A stretch of 64,000 bases of DNA from an uncultured Saprospiraceae bacterium. Lineage in GTDB: Bacteria; Bacteroidota; Bacteroidia; Chitinophagales; Saprospiraceae. Positions 17,684 through 28,021 of the stretch are shown in pieces. Position numbers and translations under genes: made by a program. Where the stretch lies: the NCBI GenBank assembly GCA_938041445.1, contig CALISO010000029.1:1-64000 (forward strand), read 5' to 3'. Each line of letters begins with the position of its first letter. Positions within the stretch are counted from its first letter, which is position 1. The notes beneath the pieces were generated by a model, which had not been told where the DNA came from, ran no database searches, and saw nothing but the letters and a program-made list of their open reading frames with translations.

Positions 17684-17820
17684 CGTAAGTATTCATCTAT
17701 TTGAGTTAATCAAAATGTATGAACATCAATGGAAAAAGCTGCCATATCAGATCTGAATTATGGAAAGTATCACCATCATCATAGTCCGTAAACTTCTACA
17801 TTAACCACAGGCTAGTTGAT
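17684..17820. other. Intergenic, nothing recognised
   Basis: This is the 5' side of the TMTC-like gene. No promoter match of the TAnnTTTG type and no reading frame worth noting was seen. Confidence 0.5.
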
Positions 17821-18088
17821 CTAAGTAAGTAATGACAACTTTACTCTATGATCTCCATACGGAGAGTTTTCGCTATCAATGCTAAGATTGATATGAATAG
17901 ATATTGAGTTATTGACTTTCGAGTAATAACGGGAAGAAGGAATCAGGAGGATCCTGAAGCTTAACTAGTGGAGTGGTCATTGACTGTAGAGTATTCATTA
18001 TTCTTCTCAGCCATTCATAATGTGTATTCCAATCGCCATCCAAAAATCTTGAGACGGTTGGAACCAAAGGAGTATTAATTGGTAACAT
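17821..18088 (-). pseudogene. Possible small gene broken by a frameshift
   Basis: ATG at 18088 opens a 59-codon frame (MLPINTPLVPTVSRFLDGDW start; TAA at 17909). Around 17935 the coding character appears to continue in the +1 frame (RYYSKVNNSISIHINLSID to HRVKLSLLT, TAG at 17821). Together they would give a protein of about 95 residues. A GAGG lies just before the ATG. No family is recognised, and the reading is based on appearance only; the first frame alone could also be a real 59-aa protein. Confidence 0.35.
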
Positions 18089-18460
18089 ACCTCAAAAAAT
18101 TTAAATTAAATAAAACATTCTATTGAATTCACATCAACTCATATGCCAAATGTAACATTATGCATATTTGACATTTGACGAAATGTCAATATGACAGATT
18201 GACTAATCATCACAAAGAGCGATGAAATTCCATTACAAAATTAAAATCAAAATAATAAAACTTCAAATTTTTAAAATCCATTTCTGCCGACATTCATAAA
18301 AAACAATTTCTAAAATTATTCTAAATCTGGTCTTGATGAATCCTAAGTATCAGTAAATATCTGCCAAAGACGTAGTTGCATATCTATTAGATCACTCTAG
18401 GATATTCATAATGATAACAGGCCAACAATGAAAAAATGTAACTTGAACAGTCATAATAAT
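18089..18460. other. AT-rich intergenic region with a palindromic site
   Basis: There is no supported gene here. The only structure I see is the palindrome at 18168-18189. The rest, up to the metF stop, is low-complexity AT-rich DNA with short frames only. Confidence 0.5.
18168..18189. promoter_or_regulatory. Operator-like palindrome TTGACATTT-N4-AAATGTCAA
   Basis: A perfect inverted repeat with 9-base arms and a 4-base centre, in AT-rich DNA 80 bases upstream of the small minus-strand frame starting at 18088. The TTGAC and GTCAA ends recall CRP/FNR-family sites, but the length does not fit the standard spacing. The regulator is unknown. Confidence 0.45.
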
Positions 18461-19414
18461 TTAAAATATCTGCTCACAGATCGCCTTAGTGGTCTTAGCT
18501 CTACCCATCGTGTAGTAGTGTAGGCAAGGCACATTGGCAGCCATAAGTTCTTTAGCTTGTTGGACACCCCACTCTATGCCTACTTGCTTTACGGCTTCCT
18601 TAGATGTTGCTGCTTCGATTGCATCAGAGAGATCTTCTGGAATCTCTAAGTGGAAGTACCTTGGCAGTACACTGAGTTGGGACTTAGTTGTGATTGTCTT
18701 GAGACCTGGGATAATAGGGACTGTGATACCTTCTGCACGACACCTATCCACGAAGTCAAAATAGTGCTTGTTATTGAAAAACATCTGAGTGACGATATAG
18801 TCCGCCCCCATATCGATCTTTTGTTTTAAATACTTGAGGTCAGACTTGAGGTTAGGTGCTTCGAAGTGCTTCTCTGGATAACCTGCAACTCCAATACAGA
18901 AGTCAGAAGGATTAGGATTAGTCAACTCTTCATCAATGTAGACACCATTGTTCATATCAGTAATCTGTCCAATGAGGTCAGAACTATAGGCATGACCATC
19001 TGGCTCGGCAACAAAGGCTCTTTCTGACTTTATCGGGTCACCTCTAAGTGCTAAGACATTGTCTATTCCTAGAAACGCCAAGTCAATCAAGGCGTTCTCA
19101 GTCTCCTCCTTAGAGAATCCACCGCAGATGAGATGAGGTACAGCTTCGATATCATACTTATACTTTATAGCTGCACAGATTCCTACAGTTCCAGGTCTCT
19201 TCTTTGTACTTTTCTTTTCAAGTAGACCATTAGGGTGTTTCTTAAATGTATACTCCTCTCTGTGGTAAGTTACATCAATAAACGCCGGATTGAATTCCTT
19301 CAATGAGTCAATTGTATCATAGATGGACGAGACGCCTTGCCCCTTTCTAGGTGGCAAGATTTCCATACTGAATACCGTTTCCTTTTGATTCTTCAAGAAG
19401 TCTGTAAGCTTCAT
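18461..19414 (-). CDS. metF: Methylenetetrahydrofolate reductase
   Basis: 317 aa. It reduces 5,10-methylene-THF to 5-methyl-THF with a flavin cofactor, supplying the methyl group for MetH. Family features are MEILPPRKGQG near the N-terminus (catalytic Glu), FIDVTYHREE, the LALRGDP loop, the FCIGVAGYPEKH folate/FAD region and DYIVTQMFF. It lies 52 bases after the metH stop on the same strand and is probably under the same SAM-I riboswitch. Confidence 0.97.
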   Translation of the reverse strand: MKLTDFLKNQKETVFSMEILPPRKGQGVSSIYDTIDSLKEFNPAFIDVTYHREEYTFKKHPNGLLEKKSTKKRPGTVGICAAIKYKYDIEAVPHLICGGFSKEETENALIDLAFLGIDNVLALRGDPIKSERAFVAEPDGHAYSSDLIGQITDMNNGVYIDEELTNPNPSDFCIGVAGYPEKHFEAPNLKSDLKYLKQKIDMGADYIVTQMFFNNKHYFDFVDRCRAEGITVPIIPGLKTITTKSQLSVLPRYFHLEIPEDLSDAIEAATSKEAVKQVGIEWGVQQAKELMAANVPCLHYYTMGRAKTTKAICEQIF

Positions 19415-19466
19415 TATTTATGTATTTTCTATTGAGGCAATCCTCTAAGTGTTTCTAAAATGTAGT

Positions 19467-22400
19467 TTAGTAATTCAAGTTTGGCGCAAGCCACTTTTCT
19501 ATATAGTCAACAGACTCTCCTTTTACTTCGGCATATGCTTCCACTTGGTCTTTCTCTATCTTATTTACAGCAAAGTACTTCGACTCAGGGTGAGAGAAGT
19601 ACAAGCCACTAACCGAAGACGCTGGATACATTGCAAATGATGAAGTGAGCTTCATCTGTATATCATCTGCCTTGAGCAAGTCAAACAACTTTGTTTTCTC
19701 AGTGTGATCAGGGCAAGCAGGATATCCATAGGCAGGTCGGATTCCTTGGTATTTCTCCTTGATGAGAGATGCGTTATCCAAGGTCTCATCTGTGGCATAA
19801 CCCCACAATTCTCTTCTAACTAATTGGTGAACATACTCTGCTGTTGCCTCAGCTAACCTATCTGCTACAGCCTTGACCATAATACTGTTATAGTCGTCGT
19901 GCTCTTTGGCAAATTCTTCTAACATCGCTTCAATACCAATACCTGCTGTCACCGCAAAGCAACCTATATAATCGTCAAATCCTTTCGGAGCGATAAAATC
20001 TGAAAGACCAATATTGGGAACTCCACTACCTTTCTTCCCTTGTTGCCTAAGCATAGGCAACTTGGCTAAAACTTCTGTCCTAGTCTCATCAGTATAGAGT
20101 GTAATCACTGATTCATCGACGGTATTGGCTGGATAGAATGCCACCTTTCCTCTAATCTTAAGTCTATCGTTTTGAATGATATCATCAAGCATATCTGTTG
20201 CATCATTGAAGAGTTTTTTAGCTTCTTCCCCTACTATTTCATGGTCCAGTATTGCAGGGTATTTGCCCTTGAGCATCCAAGTTGAGAAGAATGGAGTCCA
20301 GTCAATGTACTCTTTGATTGTACTGATCGATAGATCGTGTACCTCTCTTACACCTATAAAGCTAGGCTTATGCATTGTTGACTCTGCCCAATCTAGAGTC
20401 ATCTTATTTGTATTAGCAGCGTCTATAGTGATGAAGTTTTTAGACTTCTGCCTAGAGGCAAAATTCTGACGAACATCAACATATTCATTAACTGTGTTTG
20501 CGATGAAGTCCGCCTTGGAATCTTCACCCAACAATGATGACACTGTTGTAACACTTTTAGACGCATCCAGAACGTGAATCACTGGGCCACTATATTGCTC
20601 GTCAATCTTGACAGCAGTATGAATCCGAGAAGTCGTTGCTCCACCTATCAATAGAGGCATAGACATTCCTTGTTTTTCCATTTCTTGAGCAACTGTCACC
20701 ATCTCGTCCAGACTCGGAGTAATCAATCCACTTAGACCAAGGACATCCACTTGTTGCTTTTGAGCTTCTTCTAGAATCTTCTGGGCCGGAACCATCACTC
20801 CTAAATCTATGACCTCATAATTATTACAAGCAAGTACAACTCCTACAATATTCTTACCTATATCGTGAACATCACCTTTTACTGTAGCGAGGAGCACCTT
20901 ACCTTGATAGGTCTTCTCTTCTTGAGAGTCCTCCATAAATGGCGTCAAGTAAGCTACCGCTTTCTTCATCACTCTTGCACTTTTCACTACCTGTGGCAGA
21001 AACATTTTACCACTACCAAATAAATCACCAACTGTATTCATCCCATCCATCAACGGACCTTCAATCACCTTAAGTGGAGACGGTAATGCTAATCGTGCCT
21101 CTTCAGTATCTTCTATAATATGACTAGTAATCCCTTTGACTAGAGCATGCTCTAGACGCTTCTCGATAGGAAGTGATCTCCATTCATCAGCAGTTGCTTC
21201 TTGCTTGACATCTTGCTTGACATTAAGTGCAAAATCCAACAGTGCTTCTTCAGCATTTTCATCGGTATTGAGTAATACTGCTTCTATACGCTTGAGCAAT
21301 TCTGGATCAATACTATCGTATACTTCTAGCTGACTAGGATTGACAATGGCCATATCCATTCCATTTTTGACAGCATGAAATAGGAAGGCTGAGTGCATTG
21401 CTTCTCTTACCTTATTGTTTCCTCTGAATGAAAATGACACATTACTTACACCACCGCTAACTTTAGCATATGGAAGGTTTTCTTTGATCCACTTGGTCGC
21501 CTCAAAGAAATCTAATGCATTGCGTCGATGTTCTTCCATCCCAGTTGCAACTGGGAAAATATTGGGATCAAATATGATATCTTCAGGAGGAAAGCCTACC
21601 CTATCAACAAGGATATCATAGCTTCTCTTACAGATCTCAACTCTTCTATCATAGCTGTCTGCCTGCCCGACTTCATCAAAGGCCATTACAATCACAGCAG
21701 CACCGTATTTTTTAATCTTCGATGCATGTTCTATGAATTCTTCTTCACCTTCTTTCAGACTTATAGAATTGACAACTGCCTTGCCTTGGATACACTTTAA
21801 TCCCTCTTCTAATATTTCCCATTTAGAACTATCAACCATAAATGGTATCCTAGCAATATCTGGCTCAGAGGCCAATAAATTCAAAAAATGCTTCATAGAC
21901 TCTACGCCGTCTATAAGACCATCATCCATATTAATATCAAGTATCTGTGCTCCGCCTTCTACTTGGTCTCTTGCCACTTCAAGAGCAGTATCAAAATCTC
22001 CTTCTTTCACTAACCTGAGAAACTTCCTTGATCCAGCTACGTTAGTTCTCTCACCGACATTGACAAGGTTTGCATCTGGTCTGAATTGCATTTGCTCTAG
22101 GCCACTCAATCTTAACCTAGGTGGCAATTCTGGCAATAATCTTGGCTTCTTAGTCGCGGCCAAATCGGCTATCTTTCTGATATGCTCCGGGCTGGTTCCA
22201 CAACATCCACCTATGATGTTAATGAGGCCATCAGTAAGATAGGTATTGATAATTCCACCCATCATCTCAGCTGTCTCGTCATACTCACCAAAAGCATTTG
22301 GCAATCCAGCATTGGGGTGAGCAGAAGTATAGAATGGACACTCCTTAGATAGTGTCTGCATATATTGCTTGAGCTGATCAGCCCCAAGAGCACAATTGAA

Positions 22401-23114
22401 TCCTACACTAAGTAAGTCCATATGCCTTACACTATTGAGAAATGCCTCCACAGTCTGTCCAGACAATGTCCGGCCACTTGCATCAGTAATGGTTCCTGAT
22501 ACCATTATCGGAAGCTTTACATTGTGTGCCTCATAATATGTGCTGATAGCAAACAATGCTGCCTTAGCATTCAAGGTATCAAAGATGGTCTCTACAAGTA
22601 AGATATCAGCACCACCTTTGACAAGTCCATCAATTTGAGTCGTATAACTCTCAACTAAATCATCAAATGTCACAGCTCTATATTCTGGCCGATTGACATC
22701 AGGTGAAAGGGAGCAAGTTCTGTTCGTGGGCCCTATCGACCCAGCTACAAATCTTGGCTTGCTAGGATTCTCCTCTGTAAATAATTGACATTGTTCCTTA
22801 GCCAATCTTGCGGACTCATAGTTGAGTTCATATACCAAGTCTTCCATATTGTAGTCAGCCATCGACACACTATTTCCATTGAAGGTATTAGTCTCGATGA
22901 TATCTGCACCTGCCTTGAGGTACTCGGCATGAATATCACTGATGATCTTGGGTTGAGTAAGTGTCAAAAGATCATTATTTCCTTTCAGATCACTCTCGTA
23001 GTCGGCGAATCTCTCCCCTCGATAATCCTCTTCCGTCAACTTATATTGTTGAATCATCGTCCCCATTGCGCCATCCAGTATAAGGATTCGGTCTTTAAGT
23101 ATCTCTTTAATCAT
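19467..23114 (-). CDS. metH: Cobalamin-dependent methionine synthase
   Basis: About 1215 aa, a full-length MetH. It transfers the methyl group of 5-methyl-THF through methylcobalamin to homocysteine. Order of modules: homocysteine-binding domain ([11 protein letters not shown] start, zinc Cys in [11 protein letters not shown] and [10 protein letters not shown]), pterin-binding domain ([12 protein letters not shown]), cobalamin domain ([11 protein letters not shown], with the base-off His, roughly residue 750) and a C-terminal SAM-binding activation domain ([12 protein letters not shown]). The ATG at 23114 is chosen because the conserved N-terminus follows it; the frame could be extended to 23150. 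It is preceded by a SAM-I riboswitch and followed by metF. Confidence 0.97.
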   Translation of the reverse strand: MIKEILKDRILILDGAMGTMIQQYKLTEEDYRGERFADYESDLKGNNDLLTLTQPKIISDIHAEYLKAGADIIETNTFNGNSVSMADYNMEDLVYELNYESARLAKEQCQLFTEENPSKPRFVAGSIGPTNRTCSLSPDVNRPEYRAVTFDDLVESYTTQIDGLVKGGADILLVETIFDTLNAKAALFAISTYYEAHNVKLPIMVSGTITDASGRTLSGQTVEAFLNSVRHMDLLSVGFNCALGADQLKQYMQTLSKECPFYTSAHPNAGLPNAFGEYDETAEMMGGIINTYLTDGLINIIGGCCGTSPEHIRKIADLAATKKPRLLPELPPRLRLSGLEQMQFRPDANLVNVGERTNVAGSRKFLRLVKEGDFDTALEVARDQVEGGAQILDINMDDGLIDGVESMKHFLNLLASEPDIARIPFMVDSSKWEILEEGLKCIQGKAVVNSISLKEGEEEFIEHASKIKKYGAAVIVMAFDEVGQADSYDRRVEICKRSYDILVDRVGFPPEDIIFDPNIFPVATGMEEHRRNALDFFEATKWIKENLPYAKVSGGVSNVSFSFRGNNKVREAMHSAFLFHAVKNGMDMAIVNPSQLEVYDSIDPELLKRIEAVLLNTDENAEEALLDFALNVKQDVKQEATADEWRSLPIEKRLEHALVKGITSHIIEDTEEARLALPSPLKVIEGPLMDGMNTVGDLFGSGKMFLPQVVKSARVMKKAVAYLTPFMEDSQEEKTYQGKVLLATVKGDVHDIGKNIVGVVLACNNYEVIDLGVMVPAQKILEEAQKQQVDVLGLSGLITPSLDEMVTVAQEMEKQGMSMPLLIGGATTSRIHTAVKIDEQYSGPVIHVLDASKSVTTVSSLLGEDSKADFIANTVNEYVDVRQNFASRQKSKNFITIDAANTNKMTLDWAESTMHKPSFIGVREVHDLSISTIKEYIDWTPFFSTWMLKGKYPAILDHEIVGEEAKKLFNDATDMLDDIIQNDRLKIRGKVAFYPANTVDESVITLYTDETRTEVLAKLPMLRQQGKKGSGVPNIGLSDFIAPKGFDDYIGCFAVTAGIGIEAMLEEFAKEHDDYNSIMVKAVADRLAEATAEYVHQLVRRELWGYATDETLDNASLIKEKYQGIRPAYGYPACPDHTEKTKLFDLLKADDIQMKLTSSFAMYPASSVSGLYFSHPESKYFAVNKIEKDQVEAYAEVKGESVDYIEKWLAPNLNY

Positions 23115-23195
23115 AATCTTTTGCATAAGCGATGTAGTACTATTGTACAATGATTATCAAAGAAAGACACTAGGCTATAACGTGAAAGATAATTT

Positions 23196-23300
23196 CCATC
23201 GTTCCAGACTTATTTGTTGTCTGGCAGGCATTAGCACCACTGAAAAGCTACTGGTTGCTAAGGTTTCGTCGGGCCTGATCCCTCCACCTTTCTTGATAAC
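23196..23300 (-). ncRNA. SAM-I (S-box) riboswitch aptamer upstream of metH
   Basis: Read on the minus strand, the conserved S-box core is plain: TTATCAAGAAAGGTGGAGGG, then GGCCCGACGAAACC, GCAACC, then GGTGCTAATGCCTGCC, and a P4 hairpin CCAGAC/GTCTGG at 23204-23224. SAM-I riboswitches bind S-adenosylmethionine and turn off methionine genes, here metH and probably metF. The closing helix P1 is weak: TTATC can pair only with GATGG next to P4, partly by wobble. No T-run terminator is seen between the aptamer and the metH ATG, so control may be translational or use another structure. Confidence 0.92.
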
Positions 23301-23315
23301 ACTGCAAATATGATA

Positions 23316-23352
23316 AAAAAGCCAGTGTTTTATGCGAAAACACTGGCTTTTA
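23316..23352 (-). terminator. Intrinsic terminator of the DUF4412-like gene
   Basis: A stem AAGCCAGTGTTTT / AAAACACTGGCTT with a short loop and, on the minus strand, a following T run. It closes the gene at 23382 and insulates the metH riboswitch, which begins about 15 bases on. Confidence 0.85.
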
Positions 23353-23381
23353 TTAATTCTTTAAGACATATGTAAGATGGT

Positions 23382-24083
23382 TTAGAATCCCATTCCTCCC
23401 ATTTTACTGAACTCCTCCAGAGACATCTCAGTATACTTAGTCTCGTCGACCTTGAATACGGACTCATCAACCTCTGTTGAAAACTCTTTTGCAGTAAATG
23501 TCATACTCATATCTGCTCCACCCATACTATACTCAAGAGGAAATCCTACTAAGTCCACAGCCTCAAATCCAGATAGTACCTTAGCATCTGCCTTTATCTT
23601 CTCCGTTACATAACAATTGATAGTTTGAATTGGGTCATTCTCATTGTTGATGACTGCCTTATGGCATTTATAACCTGCAATCTCTTTTGTATCTTTTGTA
23701 TCATATGTCACTGTATACTTAGCGTCTTTACCTCCTGTTTGCTCCATTATCATTTTTTCCTTTTCGACTTTTGTCATTGGAATTACATATTGCATACCCA
23801 TTGCATCCATATACATCTTAGAATTGCCTGAGTTGAGGGTAGTGATTGTCTTCATCTTGACTAATCCTTCCATCATATTGAGTTCCATCACGGAGTACTC
23901 TTTATTGAATGCTACAACTGTCTTTGATCCACCCATCATCGCCATTTGTTCTTTTACCGCAGGATCAGAAGCTTTCACATCACTGAGTTCCATTGTTATT
24001 TGCCCTTCAGTAACTGTTTTTTGTGCTACTGCTTGACTAGTTACAAAGCCTAATAATATTAAGAGTATTGTTGTGTATTTCAT
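23382..24083 (-). CDS. Exported DUF4412-like protein
   Basis: 233 aa with a signal peptide (1-20, ending AVAQ). The mature part is rich in Met (PVKEQMAMMGG-type, MEGLVKMKTIT, MDAMGMQYVI) and has the segment EIAGYKCHKAVI, which resembles DUF4412 and GLPGLI-type periplasmic proteins of Bacteroidota. Function is unknown; the many Met residues could bind a soft metal, but this is inference. It has its own terminator at 23316. Confidence 0.6.
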   Translation of the reverse strand: MKYTTILLILLGFVTSQAVAQKTVTEGQITMELSDVKASDPAVKEQMAMMGGSKTVVAFNKEYSVMELNMMEGLVKMKTITTLNSGNSKMYMDAMGMQYVIPMTKVEKEKMIMEQTGGKDAKYTVTYDTKDTKEIAGYKCHKAVINNENDPIQTINCYVTEKIKADAKVLSGFEAVDLVGFPLEYSMGGADMSMTFTAKEFSTEVDESVFKVDETKYTEMSLEEFSKMGGMGF

Positions 24084-24169
24084 TAAAGTAGAAATTATTT
24101 TATTTGAATAAAATTAAAAGTAGATGTCTGAAATTTTTACATTCTCAAACTACAACAGTCAAATGATGA

Positions 24170-24727
24170 CTATTGGTCCCATTCATCTATATATTTAACA
24201 AAAACTTTAGCTAAATTTTCAGCATCTGAGATAGCTCTATGGTGAATCCCTGTAAATTCAAAGCCTTCTTTCTTGACAACTGCCTTGAGTCCTCGGTGTG
24301 GTGAAAGCCCTCGATTGACGTGATATGCTTCCTTCACATCAAGGTGATTATCGTCTACCCAATCTGATTCCAGTCTATGTAACTCACAATTATTGATAAT
24401 AATACGCTTATCGAATTTGCCCCAAGAGCAAAGGAGAAATTCATTCTCTATCTCAATCCAATCTGTAAACTCTTCGATAATCTTGGGGTAAGCTTTACTG
24501 CTGTCTACTTGTGCCTGTGTAATACTTGTCAATTTTGTGCAGAATGACGAAAGCTTAGGATTGACTGTGGGTTTGACAAATTTGCAAAAGCTATCTAATA
24601 CTTGACCGTATCGATTGACAGCGACAGCACCTATCTCAATGATTTCATTATAGCCACCAGGGGGTCTTCCCCTCCAACAAGTCGCTTCTAAATCGTAAAT
24701 AATGAATTTCACGATGCAATAATACAA
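24170..24727 (-). CDS. DEDDh 3'-5' exonuclease
   Basis: 185 aa. The single nuclease domain shows all the acidic residues of the DnaQ/ERI1 type: D12 and E14 in IYDLEATCW, the middle Asp in GKFDKR, and the pair H163 and D168 in HHRAISDAEN. The acids hold two metal ions for removing nucleotides from RNA or DNA 3' ends. The short size and the ATCW motif look more like ERI1/KapD-type exonucleases than polymerase epsilon subunits. A GTG six codons in could be the true start. It lies 40 bases after the LptF/LptG-type gene. Confidence 0.85.
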   Translation of the reverse strand: MYYCIVKFIIYDLEATCWRGRPPGGYNEIIEIGAVAVNRYGQVLDSFCKFVKPTVNPKLSSFCTKLTSITQAQVDSSKAYPKIIEEFTDWIEIENEFLLCSWGKFDKRIIINNCELHRLESDWVDDNHLDVKEAYHVNRGLSPHRGLKAVVKKEGFEFTGIHHRAISDAENLAKVFVKYIDEWDQ

Positions 24728-24767
24728 TTTTACTCATAGACAATCTGAAAAGGGATAGAATCTCGTC

Positions 24768-26420
24768 TTAAGTGTCTTCCTTATTCAATGCAGGAATCTT
24801 GCGTATCACCCATGTCTTGATACCTTGAAACTCAGAAAACCCGAGATCGTTCAACGCCTTATAAGTGATATAAACTGAAAATGGCGCAAGAACTATACAT
24901 GGTAACCATGCAGCTAGTACTGGACTCACTCCACCACCTCGAAGCAGCTTCTCACCCATAATATTTATGATGATAAACATCATAAAAAACATGATACTAA
25001 ACAACATTGGGTATCCATATCCACCCTTCTTTACTATACTACCAAGTGGAGCACCTATGAATAGAAAAATGATACAAATGATTGCCCAACTGTACTGTTG
25101 GTGAAAGCGTAAGATATGCTTATTACGGTCTTTTTGTAGGGTCAATATCTTAGATGTAGCAACGTTTTGTTTCTCTGCCAATTGTCTAGTCTCATTCTTA
25201 GATAGCGTGAGCAACTCTTGCCGATTCTCTGCATCATATAGTTCTACAATTGAAGTGATCGAATCTGAAGCCTCGTATGTCTGGGTAATAAAGTTACTCT
25301 TTGAAGGAGTCTTTGATATTTGAGTTTGAGTTGTAGAATGACTATTGACTTCTTTGGTTTTTGGCTTTATCGGTTGTTTGACAGTCCTATTGATATTTCT
25401 ATCAAGCAAAGATTTGTCGGTTTTAACAATAGGACTAACAGTATCTTTACTCGGTTTAGATTCTACTATTTCAGTAGAATCAATGATAGGAGTTCTTATC
25501 TCAGTTGTCTTGAACAAGTGATTCCTATACCATGGATAAATCTGAACAGCGCCTTCCTTTATACTGTCCATCTCCATCGAAAATGAATCAATAGCTCCAT
25601 AAAGCTGAAATGTATTCATCAAGTCATAAGACTTCCTAGTCAGGTTAAGATTGGTAGCTTCAAGATCGAATTGACTCATATCAAAGACCTTATTCCATTC
25701 AGCGAATTCGGTTCTGACAAATTGATTATTGCCCTTCTTTTCTTTAGATGTACTGTTCTTCTTAACATCACCATACTGAATACCATTAAAAAGCTTGATG
25801 ACAAATAACTTCCCATCATCGGTTGAATACATCTCTCCATCATCGGCAGTGATCAGGTGCACTTCTGATTTATCAGGTTGAGAATGATCATATATCATTA
25901 CATCCTTTACAGTCTTTCCATCAGGATGCTTCTCTCCTACTCTCATGACCATATTCTTAAAGTCTGCATTGAATACCTTGGGACTGATACTCAAGGATGG
26001 CTTCTGCTTTCTTACAGAATTGAATCGATAGTAGAATTTATAGTTTGCTTTAGGTTTGAGATAGTTGGATGCAACGAATGAAAACCCAGCAGTAAGTACA
26101 GAGACCACAAAAGCTGCAGCCATAATCCTAAGTAAAGATAATCCGGCACTCTTCATACTAGACAATTCATATCTCTCACCTAGATTTCCAAAGACCATCA
26201 CAGATGAAATCAATATTGTGAGCGGTATCGCAAGTGGTATAATCGTTACCGCAAAGTAGAAGATCAGCTCCATCAAGACAAAGAATGAAATCCCTTTACC
26301 AATAATCTCATCAATATACTTCCACAAAAATTGCATCACCAAGACAAACTCCGCCACAAAGAATGCCAACATATATGGAGGCAACATTGATGTGAGTACA
26401 AGTTTGTCTATTCTTTTCAT
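24768..26420 (-). CDS. LptF/LptG-family permease (YjgP/YjgQ)
   Basis: 550 aa from the second ATG (26420), which starts the typical MKRIDKLVLTSMLPPYM. Three helices near the N-terminus (FFVAEFVLVMQFLWKYID, then PLAIPLTILISSVMVFG) and three near the C-terminus flank a periplasmic beta-jellyroll. LptF and LptG form the membrane part of the LptB2FG ABC transporter that extracts lipopolysaccharide. Between the jellyroll and the last helices lies a long Ser/Thr/Lys-rich linker (about 330-400), longer than in enterobacterial proteins. No lptB, lptC or lptA is near. Confidence 0.88.
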   Translation of the reverse strand: MKRIDKLVLTSMLPPYMLAFFVAEFVLVMQFLWKYIDEIIGKGISFFVLMELIFYFAVTIIPLAIPLTILISSVMVFGNLGERYELSSMKSAGLSLLRIMAAAFVVSVLTAGFSFVASNYLKPKANYKFYYRFNSVRKQKPSLSISPKVFNADFKNMVMRVGEKHPDGKTVKDVMIYDHSQPDKSEVHLITADDGEMYSTDDGKLFVIKLFNGIQYGDVKKNSTSKEKKGNNQFVRTEFAEWNKVFDMSQFDLEATNLNLTRKSYDLMNTFQLYGAIDSFSMEMDSIKEGAVQIYPWYRNHLFKTTEIRTPIIDSTEIVESKPSKDTVSPIVKTDKSLLDRNINRTVKQPIKPKTKEVNSHSTTQTQISKTPSKSNFITQTYEASDSITSIVELYDAENRQELLTLSKNETRQLAEKQNVATSKILTLQKDRNKHILRFHQQYSWAIICIIFLFIGAPLGSIVKKGGYGYPMLFSIMFFMMFIIINIMGEKLLRGGGVSPVLAAWLPCIVLAPFSVYITYKALNDLGFSEFQGIKTWVIRKIPALNKEDT

Positions 26421-26607
26421 AGTTACTAAATACAAATGTACACGACTTATAACATAAGTCTGCGAATCAAACGAACCTAGATTTGGATTGGTCTAGATTA
26501 TTTGTATTGTTATAAAAACATTAACCCAAAAAAAAGCAGATTACAACACATATACACAGCAAGCTAGCGCCGTGTAGTTCATTTGAGATCTCCGAAATAT
26601 TAGGACC

Positions 26608-28002
26608 TTATCTTCGCCAAGTCTCAAACGGCACCATCGCCTCAACATAGTTTTCAACTTGATTAACTGATGGATGGTGCACAGTGCTAGTATCGAGTGA
26701 TTGTAGTTGCGGGATCCAATGTTTGACATAGCTGCCGTCGCTATCGTACTTGCGAGCCTGTGATAGAATATTAAAATATCGATTCTCACGTGGATCAGCA
26801 CCTACACCAGCGATGTAGTTCCAGTTACCATAATTACTACAAGGATCGTAGTCAATGAGCAATGACTCAAAGTACTCTGCTCCAATCAACCAATGCTGTT
26901 TGAGGTCATTGATGAAAAAACTAGCAACATTCTGCCGTCCACGATTAGACATAAATCCTGTCCGATTGAGTTCAATCATATTCGCATCGATAAATGGAAT
27001 GCCTGTCTGACCCAGCATCCATTTTTCTGCTTGCTGCCAATCCTCTTTAAATTCCTTTTCGTAACGACCGGCAGTCCCCCCTTCTTGAAAGATTGTATTG
27101 CCATATTTTTTGCCAATAAGGCGGAAGAAGTCTCGCCATAGTAACTCAAAAAACACCCAATATGTCGACTTATTACTGCCTTCTGCTGCCTCATAGCGTT
27201 TGAGCTCATCATAAACATACTTAGGAGAGATACAGCCTTTAGCAAGATAAGCCGACAACCTAGTAGAGAATTCATTACCCAGTAATTGATTCCGAGTATT
27301 GAAGTAATCTTTGACTCGATGAGTCTCCCACAAATATTTGTCTAATTGTGCAAGTGCTGCGGATTCTCCACCTTCAACTACCTTGATATCACCTTCTTCG
27401 CTTGAAAGATTGAAGTCACTGAGACTTGGTATCTCTCCAAAGTCAAGAGAAATAGAGATTGGCCGAACATCAGAAGCCATTGGACTCGGAAGTGGCTTCC
27501 TAATCTTAACAAACTTCTCAACCTCCTTACGGAAATTGGTAAATATATCTGGGGTATGTGTTACTGGAAACGGTAAATCAGCTGTGTGATAGAGCATCTT
27601 ACCTCTATAGTATCTAATCTCCTGGCCGATAGTCCACAATTTATCCTCCAATTTGTCTTGGACATTAACCTCTTCTTGTGTCCGTTCACGATTGCAGAAT
27701 ACCCAAGAGCTTTTGACATCCTGAGCTAGGTTGTATATCTCCTCTTCAGGTTTACCCACACGGATATAAAGTTTCAACCCTATTGCTTTGAGATTATCTG
27801 AGAGATTTTGAATACATTCTATGATAAATGCAATACGGTGTCTATCTGCCTTTCGAAACCCATATTTGGTGTAACCACGAAATATCCTAATGTCAAATAT
27901 GTAGACAGGAAGTACTTCTTCACACGTACGAATCGCATCAGTGAGTGCTTCATTGTCATGTAGACGAAGATCATTTCTAAACCAAACTATACCTCTTACC
28001 AT
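26608..28002 (-). CDS. DASH-type cryptochrome/photolyase
   Basis: 464 aa. The N-terminal Rossmann domain (WFRNDLRLHDNEAL) and the C-terminal FAD-binding helical domain are both complete. FELLWRDFFRLIGKKYG, GFMSNRGRQNVASFF, DYDPCSNYGNWNYIAGVG and ENRYFNILSQARKYD match the DASH branch. DASH proteins bind FAD, often with an MTHF antenna, and repair cyclobutane dimers in single-stranded DNA using blue light; a signalling role is also proposed for some. It is divergent from the His-rich lipoprotein gene, with mirrored -7 elements in the 95-base gap. Confidence 0.92.
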   Translation of the reverse strand: MVRGIVWFRNDLRLHDNEALTDAIRTCEEVLPVYIFDIRIFRGYTKYGFRKADRHRIAFIIECIQNLSDNLKAIGLKLYIRVGKPEEEIYNLAQDVKSSWVFCNRERTQEEVNVQDKLEDKLWTIGQEIRYYRGKMLYHTADLPFPVTHTPDIFTNFRKEVEKFVKIRKPLPSPMASDVRPISISLDFGEIPSLSDFNLSSEEGDIKVVEGGESAALAQLDKYLWETHRVKDYFNTRNQLLGNEFSTRLSAYLAKGCISPKYVYDELKRYEAAEGSNKSTYWVFFELLWRDFFRLIGKKYGNTIFQEGGTAGRYEKEFKEDWQQAEKWMLGQTGIPFIDANMIELNRTGFMSNRGRQNVASFFINDLKQHWLIGAEYFESLLIDYDPCSNYGNWNYIAGVGADPRENRYFNILSQARKYDSDGSYVKHWIPQLQSLDTSTVHHPSVNQVENYVEAMVPFETWRR

Positions 28003-28021
28003 ATTCGCTAAATATACGATT

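Noticed and set aside
26541-26801. Minus-strand frame of 86 codons inside the photolyase 3' end
   Set aside because: It overlaps the conserved C-terminus of the photolyase in another frame; no family or start signal.
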